Assembly: GCA_902558835.1 (NCBI GenBank)
Contig: CACEFK010000001.1
Span: 1 to 64,000 of the forward strand
Source: an uncultured Pelagibacteraceae bacterium
GTDB taxonomy: Bacteria; Pseudomonadota; Alphaproteobacteria; Pelagibacterales; Pelagibacteraceae
Length of the DNA stretch: 64,000 bases
Reading direction: 5' to 3'
Below the pieces are notes generated by a model. It was not told where the DNA came from. It did no database searches and was given only the letters and a program-made list of their open reading frames with translations. Within the stretch, counting starts at the first letter, position 1. The number at the start of each line of letters is the position of its first letter. Shown piece by piece: positions 1 through 7,789 of the stretch. Made by a program: the position numbers and the translations under genes.

Positions 1-913
1 TCCAAAACTAAATGAAACCATTCATACAAAAAAATTAAAGCCTATCATTGAAAAGGAATTTAAAAATCACCCTGGGAGTACAAATAATTTTTGGTTTGCA
101 ACGGAATATGAAGATGTAGTTAAACTATTGAATTTTTTTATAAAAGAAAAATCTAATCTTTTTGGTGATTATGAGGATGCAGTTGATCAAAAAGATAATA
201 TCCTGTTCCATAGTGCATTAAGTCCTTACATAAATTTAGGTTTAATAACGCCCGAATTTGTTGTCCAAAAAGTTTTAGACTTTCACAAGAAAAATAAAAT
301 TAGAATGAATTCTTTAGAGGGTTACATTCGTCAAGTGATTGGTTGGCGAGAATTTATGCGAGGAATTTATCAGTCATACTCTCAAGAAATGGAAACTGGA
401 AATTTTTTCAAACAAAATAGAAAAATGAAAAATTCTTGGTACGATGGAACCACTGGTCTTCCACCTTTGGATTATGCAATTAAAAATGCCGTTAATCATG
501 GTTGGTCACATCATATTGAAAGGTTAATGATCTTATCCAACATTATGAACCTTTGTGAAATCAAGCCAACAATTGTTTACAAATGGTTCATGGAAATGTT
601 CGTAGATTCATCAGATTGGGTAATGGTTCCTAATGTTTATGGAATGGGATTGTTTAGTGATGGGGGAATTTTTGCAACCAAACCGTATATTTGTGGTTCT
701 AGTTATTTTATGAAAATGATGGATTTTAAAAAGGGTGAGTGGTGTAACACCATGGATGGTCTTTATTGGAGATTCATAGATCGAAACAGAAAATTCTTTT
801 TAAAAAATCCAAGACTGTCAATGATGGTAAGAATATTTGATAAAATGAAATCTGATAGAAAAAAATTAATTTTATCAGAGGCCAATAAATTCATTAAACA
901 AAATACAATTTGA
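1..913 (+). CDS. Photolyase/cryptochrome-related protein (DPRP family), 5' truncated by window
   Basis: The reading frame is open from base 2 to the stop at 911-913, so the true start lies before the window. The sequence matches the C-terminal FAD-binding half of the prokaryotic (6-4) photolyase-like family (FeS-BCP, Pfam DPRP): an [14 protein letters not shown] stretch, the H-H-I-E-R-L-M segment, the [11 protein letters not shown] motif and a final G-L-Y-W-R-F block. The family normally repairs UV lesions or senses blue light using FAD, with a 4Fe-4S cluster held by four cysteines. Here only the last ligand position, before the G-L-Y-W block (codon 743-745), keeps a cysteine. The other ligand positions appear replaced and the loop is shortened. 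The stop overlaps the next start as TGATG, indicating translational coupling. Family assignment is confident; repair versus signalling cannot be decided. Confidence 0.9.
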   Translation, partial: PKLNETIHTKKLKPIIEKEFKNHPGSTNNFWFATEYEDVVKLLNFFIKEKSNLFGDYEDAVDQKDNILFHSALSPYINLGLITPEFVVQKVLDFHKKNKIRMNSLEGYIRQVIGWREFMRGIYQSYSQEMETGNFFKQNRKMKNSWYDGTTGLPPLDYAIKNAVNHGWSHHIERLMILSNIMNLCEIKPTIVYKWFMEMFVDSSDWVMVPNVYGMGLFSDGGIFATKPYICGSSYFMKMMDFKKGEWCNTMDGLYWRFIDRNRKFFLKNPRLSMMVRIFDKMKSDRKKLILSEANKFIKQNTI

Positions 914-1041
914 TGAAAAAGGAAAATTTACCCACTAAAACATGTCCTGTCTGCAAAAGACCTTTCACATGGCGAAAAAAATGGAAGTTGAATTGGGAGA
1001 GAGTAAAATATTGTTCCAAGAAGTGTTCTAAGCTAAGTTAA
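913..1041 (+). CDS. DUF2256 small zinc-ribbon-like protein
   Basis: This is a 42-residue protein whose ATG overlaps the photolyase stop. It has C-P-V-C at residues 11-14, a P-F-T-W-R-K-K-W core, and Y-C-S-K-K-C at 33-38, so four cysteines form two C-x(2-3)-C pairs, as expected for a small zinc-binding fold. This is the pattern of the DUF2256 family. From memory, DUF2256 genes are often found beside photolyase or cryptochrome genes, and the overlap here fits that. The biochemical function is unknown. The family call rests on the conserved cysteine and tryptophan pattern and is confident despite the small size. Confidence 0.88.
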   Translation: MKKENLPTKTCPVCKRPFTWRKKWKLNWERVKYCSKKCSKLS

Positions 1042-1046
1042 ACTTA

Positions 1047-1766
1047 GTGAATATAATCGTACTACAGCATATTAAAATAGAAGACCCAGGTTACATTAAA
1101 GATTTAATGTTATCTGATGGATTAAATTTAACTACCATTGAGTTAGACGAAGGCGAAAAAATACCAGAAGATTTAACTAAATTTGATGGAATGTTTTGTA
1201 TGGGCGGACCGATGGATACCTATATGGAAAAGGAATACCCGTGGCTAATTGAAGAAAAGAAAAAAATCAAAGAATTTGTTGTGAATTTAAAAAAACCCTA
1301 TTTAGGTTTTTGTTTAGGTTGTCAGCTTTTAGGAGAAGTAGTTGGTGGAAAAGTGGTTAAATCCAAACCAGCAGAAATAGGGATTATGGATATTAATTTC
1401 TCTAATGAAAAAGATGAAGATAAATTATTTTCAAAATTTCCTAATACGATTAAAAGTTTACAATGGCACTCTTATGAGGTTCAAGGTATTGAAAATAATA
1501 AAGATATAACTTTATTAGCTTCTTCCCCAATCACCAAGTATCAAATCTTTAAATATCAAAACCATGCTTATGGAATTCAATTTCATATAGAAATAAAAGA
1601 TACCACAGTCAATGAGTGGGGGTGTGTTCCAGAATACAAAAAAGCTTTGGAAGATCAGCTTGGCAATGGTGCATTAGAAAGGTTTGATCAATCTGCAAAA
1701 GATAATATGAAAGATATGAATAACTATTCTACAATCCTTTATAATAATTTTAAAAAACTTTTATGA
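1047..1766 (+). CDS. Class I glutamine amidotransferase-like protein
   Basis: This 239-residue protein has the class I GATase fold. The nucleophile elbow G-F-C-L-G places the catalytic cysteine at about residue 89, and the His/Glu of the triad are in Q-F-H-I-E at about 180-182. Such domains release ammonia from glutamine for a partner synthetase, or act as stand-alone GMP-synthase-like amidotransferases. No synthetase domain is fused. It starts with GTG five bases after the DUF2256 stop and ends overlapping the next ATG by 4 bases, so it belongs to the photolyase operon. A short insert (about 117-135) is rich in charged residues. The substrate is unknown. Confidence 0.85.
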   Translation: MNIIVLQHIKIEDPGYIKDLMLSDGLNLTTIELDEGEKIPEDLTKFDGMFCMGGPMDTYMEKEYPWLIEEKKKIKEFVVNLKKPYLGFCLGCQLLGEVVGGKVVKSKPAEIGIMDINFSNEKDEDKLFSKFPNTIKSLQWHSYEVQGIENNKDITLLASSPITKYQIFKYQNHAYGIQFHIEIKDTTVNEWGCVPEYKKALEDQLGNGALERFDQSAKDNMKDMNNYSTILYNNFKKLL

Positions 1767-1954
1767 ATAATAAAATCTTTGAATGGGCAGGGGTTATAAC
1801 TGCAATATTATATTCTTTGTTTGTTGCTTTAAATATAGGAATAGAATTTTTTGGTTTTTGTCTATTGCTTTTATCAGCTATTTTAATTGGAATTTGGGCT
1901 TATAGAGGTGGTCATAAAGGAATTTTGTTGGAAATAATTGATTACCAAGTATAA
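1763..1954 (+). CDS. Small two-helix membrane protein, unknown
   Basis: A 63-residue protein overlaps the amidotransferase stop by 4 bases. Two hydrophobic stretches (about residues 8-25 and 29-46) would form a membrane hairpin. A short polar tail follows with Y-R-G-G-H-K-G. I do not recognise a family. Its placement by translational coupling inside the photolyase/amidotransferase run supports it as a real gene. Function unknown. Confidence 0.65.
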   Translation: MNNKIFEWAGVITAILYSLFVALNIGIEFFGFCLLLLSAILIGIWAYRGGHKGILLEIIDYQV

Positions 1955-1994
1955 AAAATAACTTCATAGTTAAATATAACTAATAAAATTTTTT

Positions 1995-2705
1995 ATGTCA
2001 GAAAAATATGTAATTTTTGGTGCGACAGGTTCTATTGGATCAAGTTTAGCTGAACAATTAAAAAACTCTGGAAACGATATTCATTTAGTTGGAAGAAATG
2101 AAAGAGAACTTATTTCTATCTCTGAAAAACTTGGATGCTCACACACCGTTGCGGATGTTTTAGAGGAGGGATTTATTGAAAAAGTTAAATCAGATATTTC
2201 TGAAATTAAAGGCCTAGCTTATTGTGTGGGTTCAATTGATTTAAAACCATTAAGAATGGTTAATGAACAAGATTTTCAAAAATGCATGAAACTTAATCTT
2301 TATTCTGCTGTAGAAGCTATTAAAGGATATCAGGAAAGTTTAAAAAAAAATAAAGGTTCAATAGTTTTATTTTCAACTGTTGCTGCTCAAAGAGGTTTTA
2401 CCAATCATGCAATCATAGCATCTGCAAAAGCAGCTGTTGAAGGGCTGACGGTTTCTCTTGCAGCAGAATTCGCTCCAAACATACGAGTAAATTGTGTGGC
2501 ACCAAGTTTAACAAAATCTAAAATAGCAGAACCAATGCTAAAAAATAATGCTATAGCTGAAGGTATTGCAAAAGCACATCCTCTTAAAAGATTAGGTGAA
2601 GGTAAAGACTCCGCTGCTCTTGCTAAATTCTTACTAACAGAAGATAGTTCTTGGGTAACAGGCCAAATAATTGCGGTTGATGGTGGTAGGTCTAAACTTT
2701 CATAA
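1995..2705 (+). CDS. SDR-family protein with non-canonical active site
   Basis: This 236-residue Rossmann protein has an N-terminal G-A-T-G-S-I-G nucleotide-binding motif (residues 9-15) and a C-terminal W-V-T-G-Q-I-I-A-V-D-G-G, both typical of classical short-chain dehydrogenases. The catalytic lysine is kept (K145, in A-S-A-K-A-A-V-E-G). The position four residues earlier, normally the catalytic tyrosine, is isoleucine (I141), and the usual serine position aligns with threonine 128. It may therefore not be a standard dehydrogenase/reductase. A histidine (H138) lies nearby. It follows the small membrane gene by 40 bases on the same strand and precedes the PQQ-type gene by one base. The fold is certain; the reaction is unknown. 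Confidence 0.88.
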   Translation: MSEKYVIFGATGSIGSSLAEQLKNSGNDIHLVGRNERELISISEKLGCSHTVADVLEEGFIEKVKSDISEIKGLAYCVGSIDLKPLRMVNEQDFQKCMKLNLYSAVEAIKGYQESLKKNKGSIVLFSTVAAQRGFTNHAIIASAKAAVEGLTVSLAAEFAPNIRVNCVAPSLTKSKIAEPMLKNNAIAEGIAKAHPLKRLGEGKDSAALAKFLLTEDSSWVTGQIIAVDGGRSKLS

Positions 2706-2706
2706 A

Positions 2707-3777
2707 GTGATCAAATATTTTTTATCGATATTTTTCTTTTTTTTATTTTCATCAAAAAGTTTTTCTGAAAATTTTACTTTTAAAAAATTGGCAGATTTAA
2801 ATGATCCTTGGGGATCGTCTTTTATAAGTGATGAAGAGCTTATTATCACTGAAAAAACTGGAAAAATAAAAATAGTGAATATTATTTCAAGAGAAGTTTA
2901 TGAAGTTGAACATAACTTAAATTATTTTGTACACGGACAAGGAGGTTTATTAGATATTATTTATCAAAATAATTACTTATGGATTTCTTATTCAGAAAAT
3001 CGAGGAGATTGGAAAACAAGCACCTCGATTGCAAAAGCTAAATTAAATAAAAAAAATTTGGATTTCGAAAATATATTTCAAGCTGAACCACCAATAGAAT
3101 CTGGTTATCATTTTGGTTCAAGATTAGCTATAAAAGATAATTATCTTTTTGCATCTGCTGGAGAAAGAGGTGGAGGTATGATTGCTCAAGATCCAACAAA
3201 CCATCCTGGAAGTATTATCAGAATTCATTTAGATGGTAGTATTCCAAAAGATAACCCTAAGTTTGAAGGAAAATCAAACTGGTTACCAGAAATTTATCAA
3301 ATTGGTGTTCGTAATCCTCAAGGTCTAACCTATTCCTCTTTTGATGGAAAAATTTATGCAAGCAACCATGGTGCAAAAGGTGGTGATTGGTTTGGTGAAA
3401 TAAAAAAAGGCGAAAATTATGGTTGGAAAATTTTAGGTTGGGGTGGAACAAATTATTCAAGCTCAAAGATTGGACCTAAATGGAAACCAGGTTTTACCAA
3501 GGCAATCCAATATTGGGTGCCTTCAATAGCAGCAAGTGCTATAACTATTTATAAGGGAAAAGAATTTAATGAATGGAATGGCGAAGCGTTAATTACTTCT
3601 TTAAAAGATAAATCAATGAGAAAATTAAACTTTCAAAATTTGTCTAATATTGAAGAAACAATTATTTTCAAAGATAAAATTGGAAGAATAAGAGATATAC
3701 AAGTTCATCCTGTTAATGGAAAAATATATTTTCTCGCTGGAAATAGCTTATGGTTGATGGAAAAAACTAACAACTAA
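2707..3777 (+). CDS. Secreted PQQ-dependent sugar dehydrogenase-like protein
   Basis: The product resembles the soluble glucose/sorbosone dehydrogenase (YliI-type aldose dehydrogenase) beta-propeller family: L-N-D-P-W-G-S near the N-terminus, H-G-Q-G-G-L-L-D-I, G-V-R-N-P-Q-G-L-T-Y and a W-V-P-S-I-A-A-S segment. These enzymes oxidise sugars in the periplasm with PQQ. I chose the GTG at 2707 because it directly follows the SDR stop and gives a clean signal peptide (hydrophobic residues 4-14, Ser/Phe-rich cleavage region to about 20). Longer in-frame starts from 2671 or 2680 would overlap the SDR gene and add a polar lead. No PQQ biosynthesis gene is in the window, so the cofactor is inferred from the family only. 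Confidence 0.85.
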   Translation: MIKYFLSIFFFFLFSSKSFSENFTFKKLADLNDPWGSSFISDEELIITEKTGKIKIVNIISREVYEVEHNLNYFVHGQGGLLDIIYQNNYLWISYSENRGDWKTSTSIAKAKLNKKNLDFENIFQAEPPIESGYHFGSRLAIKDNYLFASAGERGGGMIAQDPTNHPGSIIRIHLDGSIPKDNPKFEGKSNWLPEIYQIGVRNPQGLTYSSFDGKIYASNHGAKGGDWFGEIKKGENYGWKILGWGGTNYSSSKIGPKWKPGFTKAIQYWVPSIAASAITIYKGKEFNEWNGEALITSLKDKSMRKLNFQNLSNIEETIIFKDKIGRIRDIQVHPVNGKIYFLAGNSLWLMEKTNN

Positions 3778-3823
3778 ACTAGTGAAGATTTAAAAAGTTT
3801 TGTTATTAATTTTATTCACATCT

Positions 3824-4387
3824 TTATTTGAATGTAGTCATCTTCAAATACTCTTCTAAGTTATTCTTAATCCATTTGAGACGTTTATCTTTATTTGTCT
3901 GCAAATCCGAACGCCTCAATATTCCAACCAATCCATGAACAGATGCCCAAATATTGACTGCTTTTATCATGACATCTTTATCAGATGCATCGGGCATAAA
4001 AGTTTTAACTCCTTGAATTACCCCATCAAAAGCTTCATCAAATAGAACTTCTATATCGGGATAAAGAGATATATCTAAATCCGTATTCCCAAAAATTAAA
4101 TCGTAAATATATGGATACTTTAATCCAAATCTTATGTAATGAGCTCCGTAACCAGAAAAGTTATTGGCTAAATTTTTCTTGCCCTTATTTATTATTTCAA
4201 ATCCTCTTCGAACCAACTCTGCTTTAAGATCATTTTTGTTTTTTAAATGTCTATAAAAAGCAGTATTTGAAACTCTAGCTTTCTTAGCCACTTCTCGCAT
4301 ATTAACTTTTTCCCAAGACTCAGCGACACAAATATTCCATGCAACTTCAACGAGTTTTTCTTTCAAATTTTTTTTGTGATAGCTCAT
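3824..4387 (-). CDS. TetR/AcrR-family transcriptional regulator
   Basis: This 187-residue protein has an N-terminal helix-turn-helix (about residues 24-55: M-R-E-V-A-K-K-A-R-V-S-N-T-A-F-Y-R-H-L) followed by an all-helical ligand domain with a W-A-S-V-H-G-L-V-G segment typical of the TetR C-terminal WHG group. It is transcribed divergently from the DUF2306 gene. Two 19-bp palindromes lie in the shared upstream region, the natural operator arrangement for autoregulation plus control of the divergent gene. Ligand unknown. Confidence 0.9.
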   Translation of the reverse strand: MSYHKKNLKEKLVEVAWNICVAESWEKVNMREVAKKARVSNTAFYRHLKNKNDLKAELVRRGFEIINKGKKNLANNFSGYGAHYIRFGLKYPYIYDLIFGNTDLDISLYPDIEVLFDEAFDGVIQGVKTFMPDASDKDVMIKAVNIWASVHGLVGILRRSDLQTNKDKRLKWIKNNLEEYLKMTTFK

Positions 4388-4396
4388 ATAAAATTA

Positions 4397-4415
4397 ATGT
4401 TTACAAAGTAAACAT
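4397..4415. promoter_or_regulatory. TetR operator candidate 1 (perfect 19-bp palindrome)
   Basis: ATGTTTACAAAGTAAACAT has perfect 8-bp arms around a 3-bp centre, and the symmetry extends one more base on each side. It lies 9 bp upstream of the TetR start codon. A second related site follows 34 bp away centre to centre. Size, symmetry and place fit a TetR dimer operator. Binding by this regulator is inferred. Confidence 0.7.
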
Positions 4416-4430
4416 TTTCCTATAGTAATC

Positions 4431-4449
4431 ATGTTATCTTAGTAAACAT
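4431..4449. promoter_or_regulatory. TetR operator candidate 2 (imperfect 19-bp palindrome)
   Basis: ATGTTATCTTAGTAAACAT keeps the ATGTT and AACAT ends and one half-site (GTAAACAT) identical to operator 1, with mismatches in the left half. On the minus strand a TTTACT hexamer within it lies 16 bases from TATAGG, a plausible -35/-10 pair for the TetR gene, so occupancy would block that promoter. Confidence 0.6.
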
Positions 4450-4470
4450 AATAACAAGTTTTTAAATATA

Positions 4471-4545
4471 ATGAAAGATAAAGGATTTTCTCAAATATCA
4501 ATGATTAAAAATCAAAAGTACAAAAAATTATTTCAAACAGAATGA
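4471..4545 (+). CDS. Possible 24-residue leader peptide coupled to DUF2306 gene
   Basis: An ATG at 4471, 21 bases after the second palindrome, opens a 24-codon frame (Lys-rich, starting M-K-D-K-G-F-S). Its TGA stop overlaps the ATG of the next gene as ATGA at 4542-4545. The overlap suggests translational coupling, but the peptide has no recognisable family and no good ribosome-binding site. It could equally be chance in the 5' leader. Confidence 0.3.
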   Translation: MKDKGFSQISMIKNQKYKKLFQTE

Positions 4546-4934
4546 CTTTGTTGTTCAATGAAACTCACCCCATCCCACTTCACGCTATAATGGCAATGAT
4601 TGCGACAATTTTAGGTGGCATTCAACTTTCTATGAAAAAAGGTGGAGTTATTCATAAATTGTTAGGTCGTATATGGATAGGCATAATGATGTTTGTAGCA
4701 ATTACTTCTTTTTTTATAAATGAAATAAAATTATGGGGCGCTTATAGTCCTATACATTTGTTGAGTTTGTTGACAATTTTTTTACTGGGTGTTGGTATTT
4801 ATTATGCACGTGTTGGAAATATTAAACGTCATAAAGAAACAATGATAGCTTTATATTTTTTTGCGTTAATCGTAGCAGGTTTTTTTACCCTTATGCCAGG
4901 ACGTGTAATGCATCAAATTTTAATTAGCTATTAA
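4542..4934 (+). CDS. DUF2306 family membrane protein
   Basis: This 130-residue protein has four predicted membrane helices (about 13-29, 44-62, 69-87 and 101-118). It shows the DUF2306 pattern: H-A-I-M-A near the start, H-K-L-L-G-R-I-W, S-F-F-I-N-E-I, S-P-I-H-L-L-S-L, R-H-K-E-T-M and a terminal P-G-R-V-M-H. Conserved histidines in the membrane segments are a family feature; function is not established. It is divergent from the TetR gene and likely under its control through the two palindromes. Confidence 0.85.
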   Translation: MTLLFNETHPIPLHAIMAMIATILGGIQLSMKKGGVIHKLLGRIWIGIMMFVAITSFFINEIKLWGAYSPIHLLSLLTIFLLGVGIYYARVGNIKRHKETMIALYFFALIVAGFFTLMPGRVMHQILISY

Positions 4935-5024
4935 ATTTATGTCTTTTGATACAAGTTATCCTATAAGACAAATTGGTATCTTAGTGCCGTATTTTAAAAA
5001 TAGAGTAAGATTTTAGTAGAAATA

Positions 5025-6065
5025 ATGAAAAAATTAATATCTTTACTATGTATCATTCTTTTTTTTAATATAGAGCTAATTGCAATGGAAAAACGACCTT
5101 ATCATCATTTACCAGATGGAACTTTTAGGAATCCTGAAGGATCTCCAGTTCGATCAAATGATATAAAATTTTCCTATAGAACATTTATTAAAGAAAAAAA
5201 GAAAATTGATATTACTGTTCCAAAAGATCATGTCATCGATAAAAAAATTGTTAGAGAAAATTTAGAAAAATTTAAAGATGATAATTATATTGCTTGGATA
5301 GGACATGCTACATTCTTAATTAAATTAGGCGAAACAACAATTATTACAGATCCAGTTTTTTCAAAAAATGCTGGGCCTTTGATATTTGGTCCAAAAAGAT
5401 ATGTTGACCCAGCTATTCAATTGAAAGAAATTCCAAAAACAGATGTATTTCTGCTTACTCACAATCATTATGACCACCAGGATATGTCAACTATTAGAGG
5501 ATTTCCTTATAAAGACGCAAAGGTTTTACTCCCTCTTAAACTTGGTAAATATTTCAAAAGATACAAAGATGTTAACGAAATGGATTGGTATGACGAAATA
5601 CAAATTAATAATGATTTAAAGATTACATTATTACCTGCGGTTCATTGGTCAAAAAGAAGTCTGACTGATGCTAACAAAACACTATGGGGTAATTTTTTAA
5701 TTGAGTATAAAAATAAAAAAATATTTTTTGCGTGTGATACTGGATATGGAAATATTTATAAAGACCTTGGGGAAAAATATGGTCCTATTGATTTATCGAT
5801 GATTAACATTGGAGCATATGATTTTAGACCAATGTTTGAAAAATCGACTTATCACACTACTCCTGAAGAAGCTCTTAACATCGCACAAGATTTAAAAAGT
5901 AAAAAAGTTTTGGGAACGCATTGGGGAACATTTGTTTTGTCATTAGAGCCGATTATGGAACCCCCAATTAGATTTAAAGATAGTGCTGAAAAATATGGTT
6001 TTAATAAAGAAGATGCAATTATTTTTAAAATTGGAGAAGTTAGTCCTCTAGATAAATTGTTATAG
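5025..6065 (+). CDS. Secreted metallo-beta-lactamase-fold hydrolase (NAPE-PLD/UlaG-like)
   Basis: This 346-residue protein has an N-terminal signal peptide (hydrophobic residues 4-19, cleavage after I-E-L-I-A). The metallo-beta-lactamase signature T-H-N-H-Y-D-H-Q-D is at about residues 141-149, preceded by G-H-A-T-F-L-I (about 93-99) and followed by A-V-H-W-S and C-D-T-G-Y metal-ligand segments. The pattern is that of the lactonase/NAPE-phospholipase D branch, a dinuclear-metal phosphodiesterase or lactonase. Substrate unknown. Its end overlaps the convergent AEC transporter by 6 bases. Confidence 0.88.
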   Translation: MKKLISLLCIILFFNIELIAMEKRPYHHLPDGTFRNPEGSPVRSNDIKFSYRTFIKEKKKIDITVPKDHVIDKKIVRENLEKFKDDNYIAWIGHATFLIKLGETTIITDPVFSKNAGPLIFGPKRYVDPAIQLKEIPKTDVFLLTHNHYDHQDMSTIRGFPYKDAKVLLPLKLGKYFKRYKDVNEMDWYDEIQINNDLKITLLPAVHWSKRSLTDANKTLWGNFLIEYKNKKIFFACDTGYGNIYKDLGEKYGPIDLSMINIGAYDFRPMFEKSTYHTTPEEALNIAQDLKSKKVLGTHWGTFVLSLEPIMEPPIRFKDSAEKYGFNKEDAIIFKIGEVSPLDKLL

Positions 6066-6986
6066 AGTTAAATACTTAATTGCAAAAAATATAGTTCCTA
6101 TAGAAGCAATAGTAGAGACAAAAATTGCTTTAATTATATTTTCGGGACTTACATTATAAGCAGCACATAAAACTATAGAAGTAACTCCGCAAGGTGCAAC
6201 ACTCACAAAGAAAGCACCTGGTATTTCAGCTGGTAATCCTGCATTAAAAAACAATAATCCAATTAACAATAAAATTATCGGGGAAATGACTAATTTTAAA
6301 ACTGAAATAGAAATGGATAATTTGTTAATTACATTTTTAGTATAAAATGAAAGAGTTATGCCAATTGCAAACAATCCAACTGGAGAAACACATGCTGCAA
6401 GTTTAGACAAAGTGTATTCAATCGGTGTTTGATCAATATTTAAATTTAATAATAAAAATAATAAACCTATAATTATTGAAAGAATAAATGGGTTTAAAAA
6501 TAAATTTTTAATAAAATTAAATAAATTTACATTTTTTTTTGTAGATAATTCTAGAAAAAAAGCAATTACAGATAATAAAATTATCCCATCCATTAATATG
6601 ATACTTGCAACTTGTGTGATTACATCTTCTTGAAAATATATTTCTGTTATTGGCAAAAGCAAAGTCACATGGTTTGATAGTGCAACTGTTAAAGCCCAAA
6701 TTATAGACTCTGGGATTGATCTTTTAAAATATTTGGAAGTAATTAAATAAGCGATAATTCCACATATCGATTGCATAATTAAATAAGAAAAAATTTGTTT
6801 AAAATCTACTTGTCCAATTTCATTTTGTGCTATTAGCTTAATTATCAATGCTGGGACTGCGATATAGAACAAGAAAAGATTTAAAATTTTAGCATGACTA
6901 AGGTCTAAGACTTTTAACTTACCAAATATAAAACCTAAAAAAGTAATAAATATAAATGGAGTTAGTCCTAAAAAAATTGTGAACAT
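6060..6986 (-). CDS. AEC family transporter
   Basis: This 308-residue, highly hydrophobic protein has about ten membrane helices in two halves, as in the auxin efflux carrier (AEC) family. It starts with M-F-T-I-F-L-G-L-T-P-F-I and ends with a helix-breaking V-A-P-C-G-V-T-S segment (about 261-268) typical of the family's crossover region. AEC carriers move organic anions such as malate. The substrate here is not evident. It follows the TauD-like gene by 3 bases on the same strand, so the two are probably co-transcribed and may act on one compound. Confidence 0.87.
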   Translation of the reverse strand: MFTIFLGLTPFIFITFLGFIFGKLKVLDLSHAKILNLFLFYIAVPALIIKLIAQNEIGQVDFKQIFSYLIMQSICGIIAYLITSKYFKRSIPESIIWALTVALSNHVTLLLPITEIYFQEDVITQVASIILMDGIILLSVIAFFLELSTKKNVNLFNFIKNLFLNPFILSIIIGLLFLLLNLNIDQTPIEYTLSKLAACVSPVGLFAIGITLSFYTKNVINKLSISISVLKLVISPIILLLIGLLFFNAGLPAEIPGAFFVSVAPCGVTSIVLCAAYNVSPENIIKAIFVSTIASIGTIFFAIKYLTL

Positions 6987-6989
6987 AAA

Positions 6990-7781
6990 TTATTTAATCG
7001 TTATCCTATGCATTATTCTATTTCCTTTGAAAGGTGTTGCTTGATGAAGCATAGATCTGTTATCCCATATAGCCAATTGATTTTTTTCCCAAGGCAATGA
7101 AAATTGAAACTTCTTCTTAATTTGATGGTTAAATAAAAATTTTTTTAACTTTTCTTGATTTTTTATCTTTGAACTAAAACCAACAAAATGTCCTGGGCTG
7201 CAATAAATCGAATAATTTGTACTGATTTTCTTAATTATTTTATGTGAAGATTTAAGTTCTTTAATATTTTTTCCTTTTTCTTTTACTCTTTCTTTTGTTG
7301 TAACCGAAATTGGACCCTCAGAGGAATATTTAGCTTTAATATTTTTAAATTTTCTTTTTATTGAATTTGGTAATTCTTTATAAGCAAGATATTGAGAACA
7401 AAATTCTGTATTAGCTCTTCCCTTTTTTGGTACAAGTTTAGAAAGCAACATTGTAAATCTTGGTGGCTTTTTTGTATAAATAGAGTCTGTGTGAAATTGT
7501 TCACCAAAACTTGGACCTTTATCGGTAATCTTTCTTTGAACAACAGTAATCTGTGGGTATTTTTTGCTCAATCCTTTTAAGCGCGGATATTTATCAATTC
7601 TACCGAAATTTTTTGCAAATTTTATATAAAGCTTTGAATTTAATTTTTGGTTTTTAAAATAAATCATTCCATATTCAAAAAGAGCTTTTTTAATAGTTGC
7701 CAAATTTCTTTTGGACAAATTTTTTAAATTAAACTTAACCTCAGCGCCAATTTTTTTTTTATTTGGAATAATTTTTATCAT
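6990..7781 (-). CDS. TauD/TfdA-family Fe(II)/2-oxoglutarate dioxygenase
   Basis: This 263-residue enzyme has the complete facial triad and cosubstrate arginine expected from TauD: H97-x-D99 in Q-F-H-T-D-S, the distal His at 246 (R-S-M-L-H-Q-A) and Arg 255 in G-N-R-I-M-H-R. Such enzymes hydroxylate small organic substrates (taurine, sulfonates, carnitine precursors and others). It lies between an FkbM gene (8 bases upstream) and the AEC transporter (3 bases downstream). Substrate not determinable from sequence. Confidence 0.9.
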   Translation of the reverse strand: MIKIIPNKKKIGAEVKFNLKNLSKRNLATIKKALFEYGMIYFKNQKLNSKLYIKFAKNFGRIDKYPRLKGLSKKYPQITVVQRKITDKGPSFGEQFHTDSIYTKKPPRFTMLLSKLVPKKGRANTEFCSQYLAYKELPNSIKRKFKNIKAKYSSEGPISVTTKERVKEKGKNIKELKSSHKIIKKISTNYSIYCSPGHFVGFSSKIKNQEKLKKFLFNHQIKKKFQFSLPWEKNQLAIWDNRSMLHQATPFKGNRIMHRITIK

Positions 7782-7789
7782 TAAATAAT

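Noticed and set aside
3257-3466. Open frame on the minus strand inside the PQQ-type dehydrogenase gene
   Set aside because: It lies wholly inside a well-supported gene and its product has no family resemblance.
4939-5016. 25-codon frame between DUF2306 and the lactamase-fold gene
   Set aside because: It has no ribosome-binding site, no homology and no coupling to a neighbour; chance is likely in a 90-base gap.
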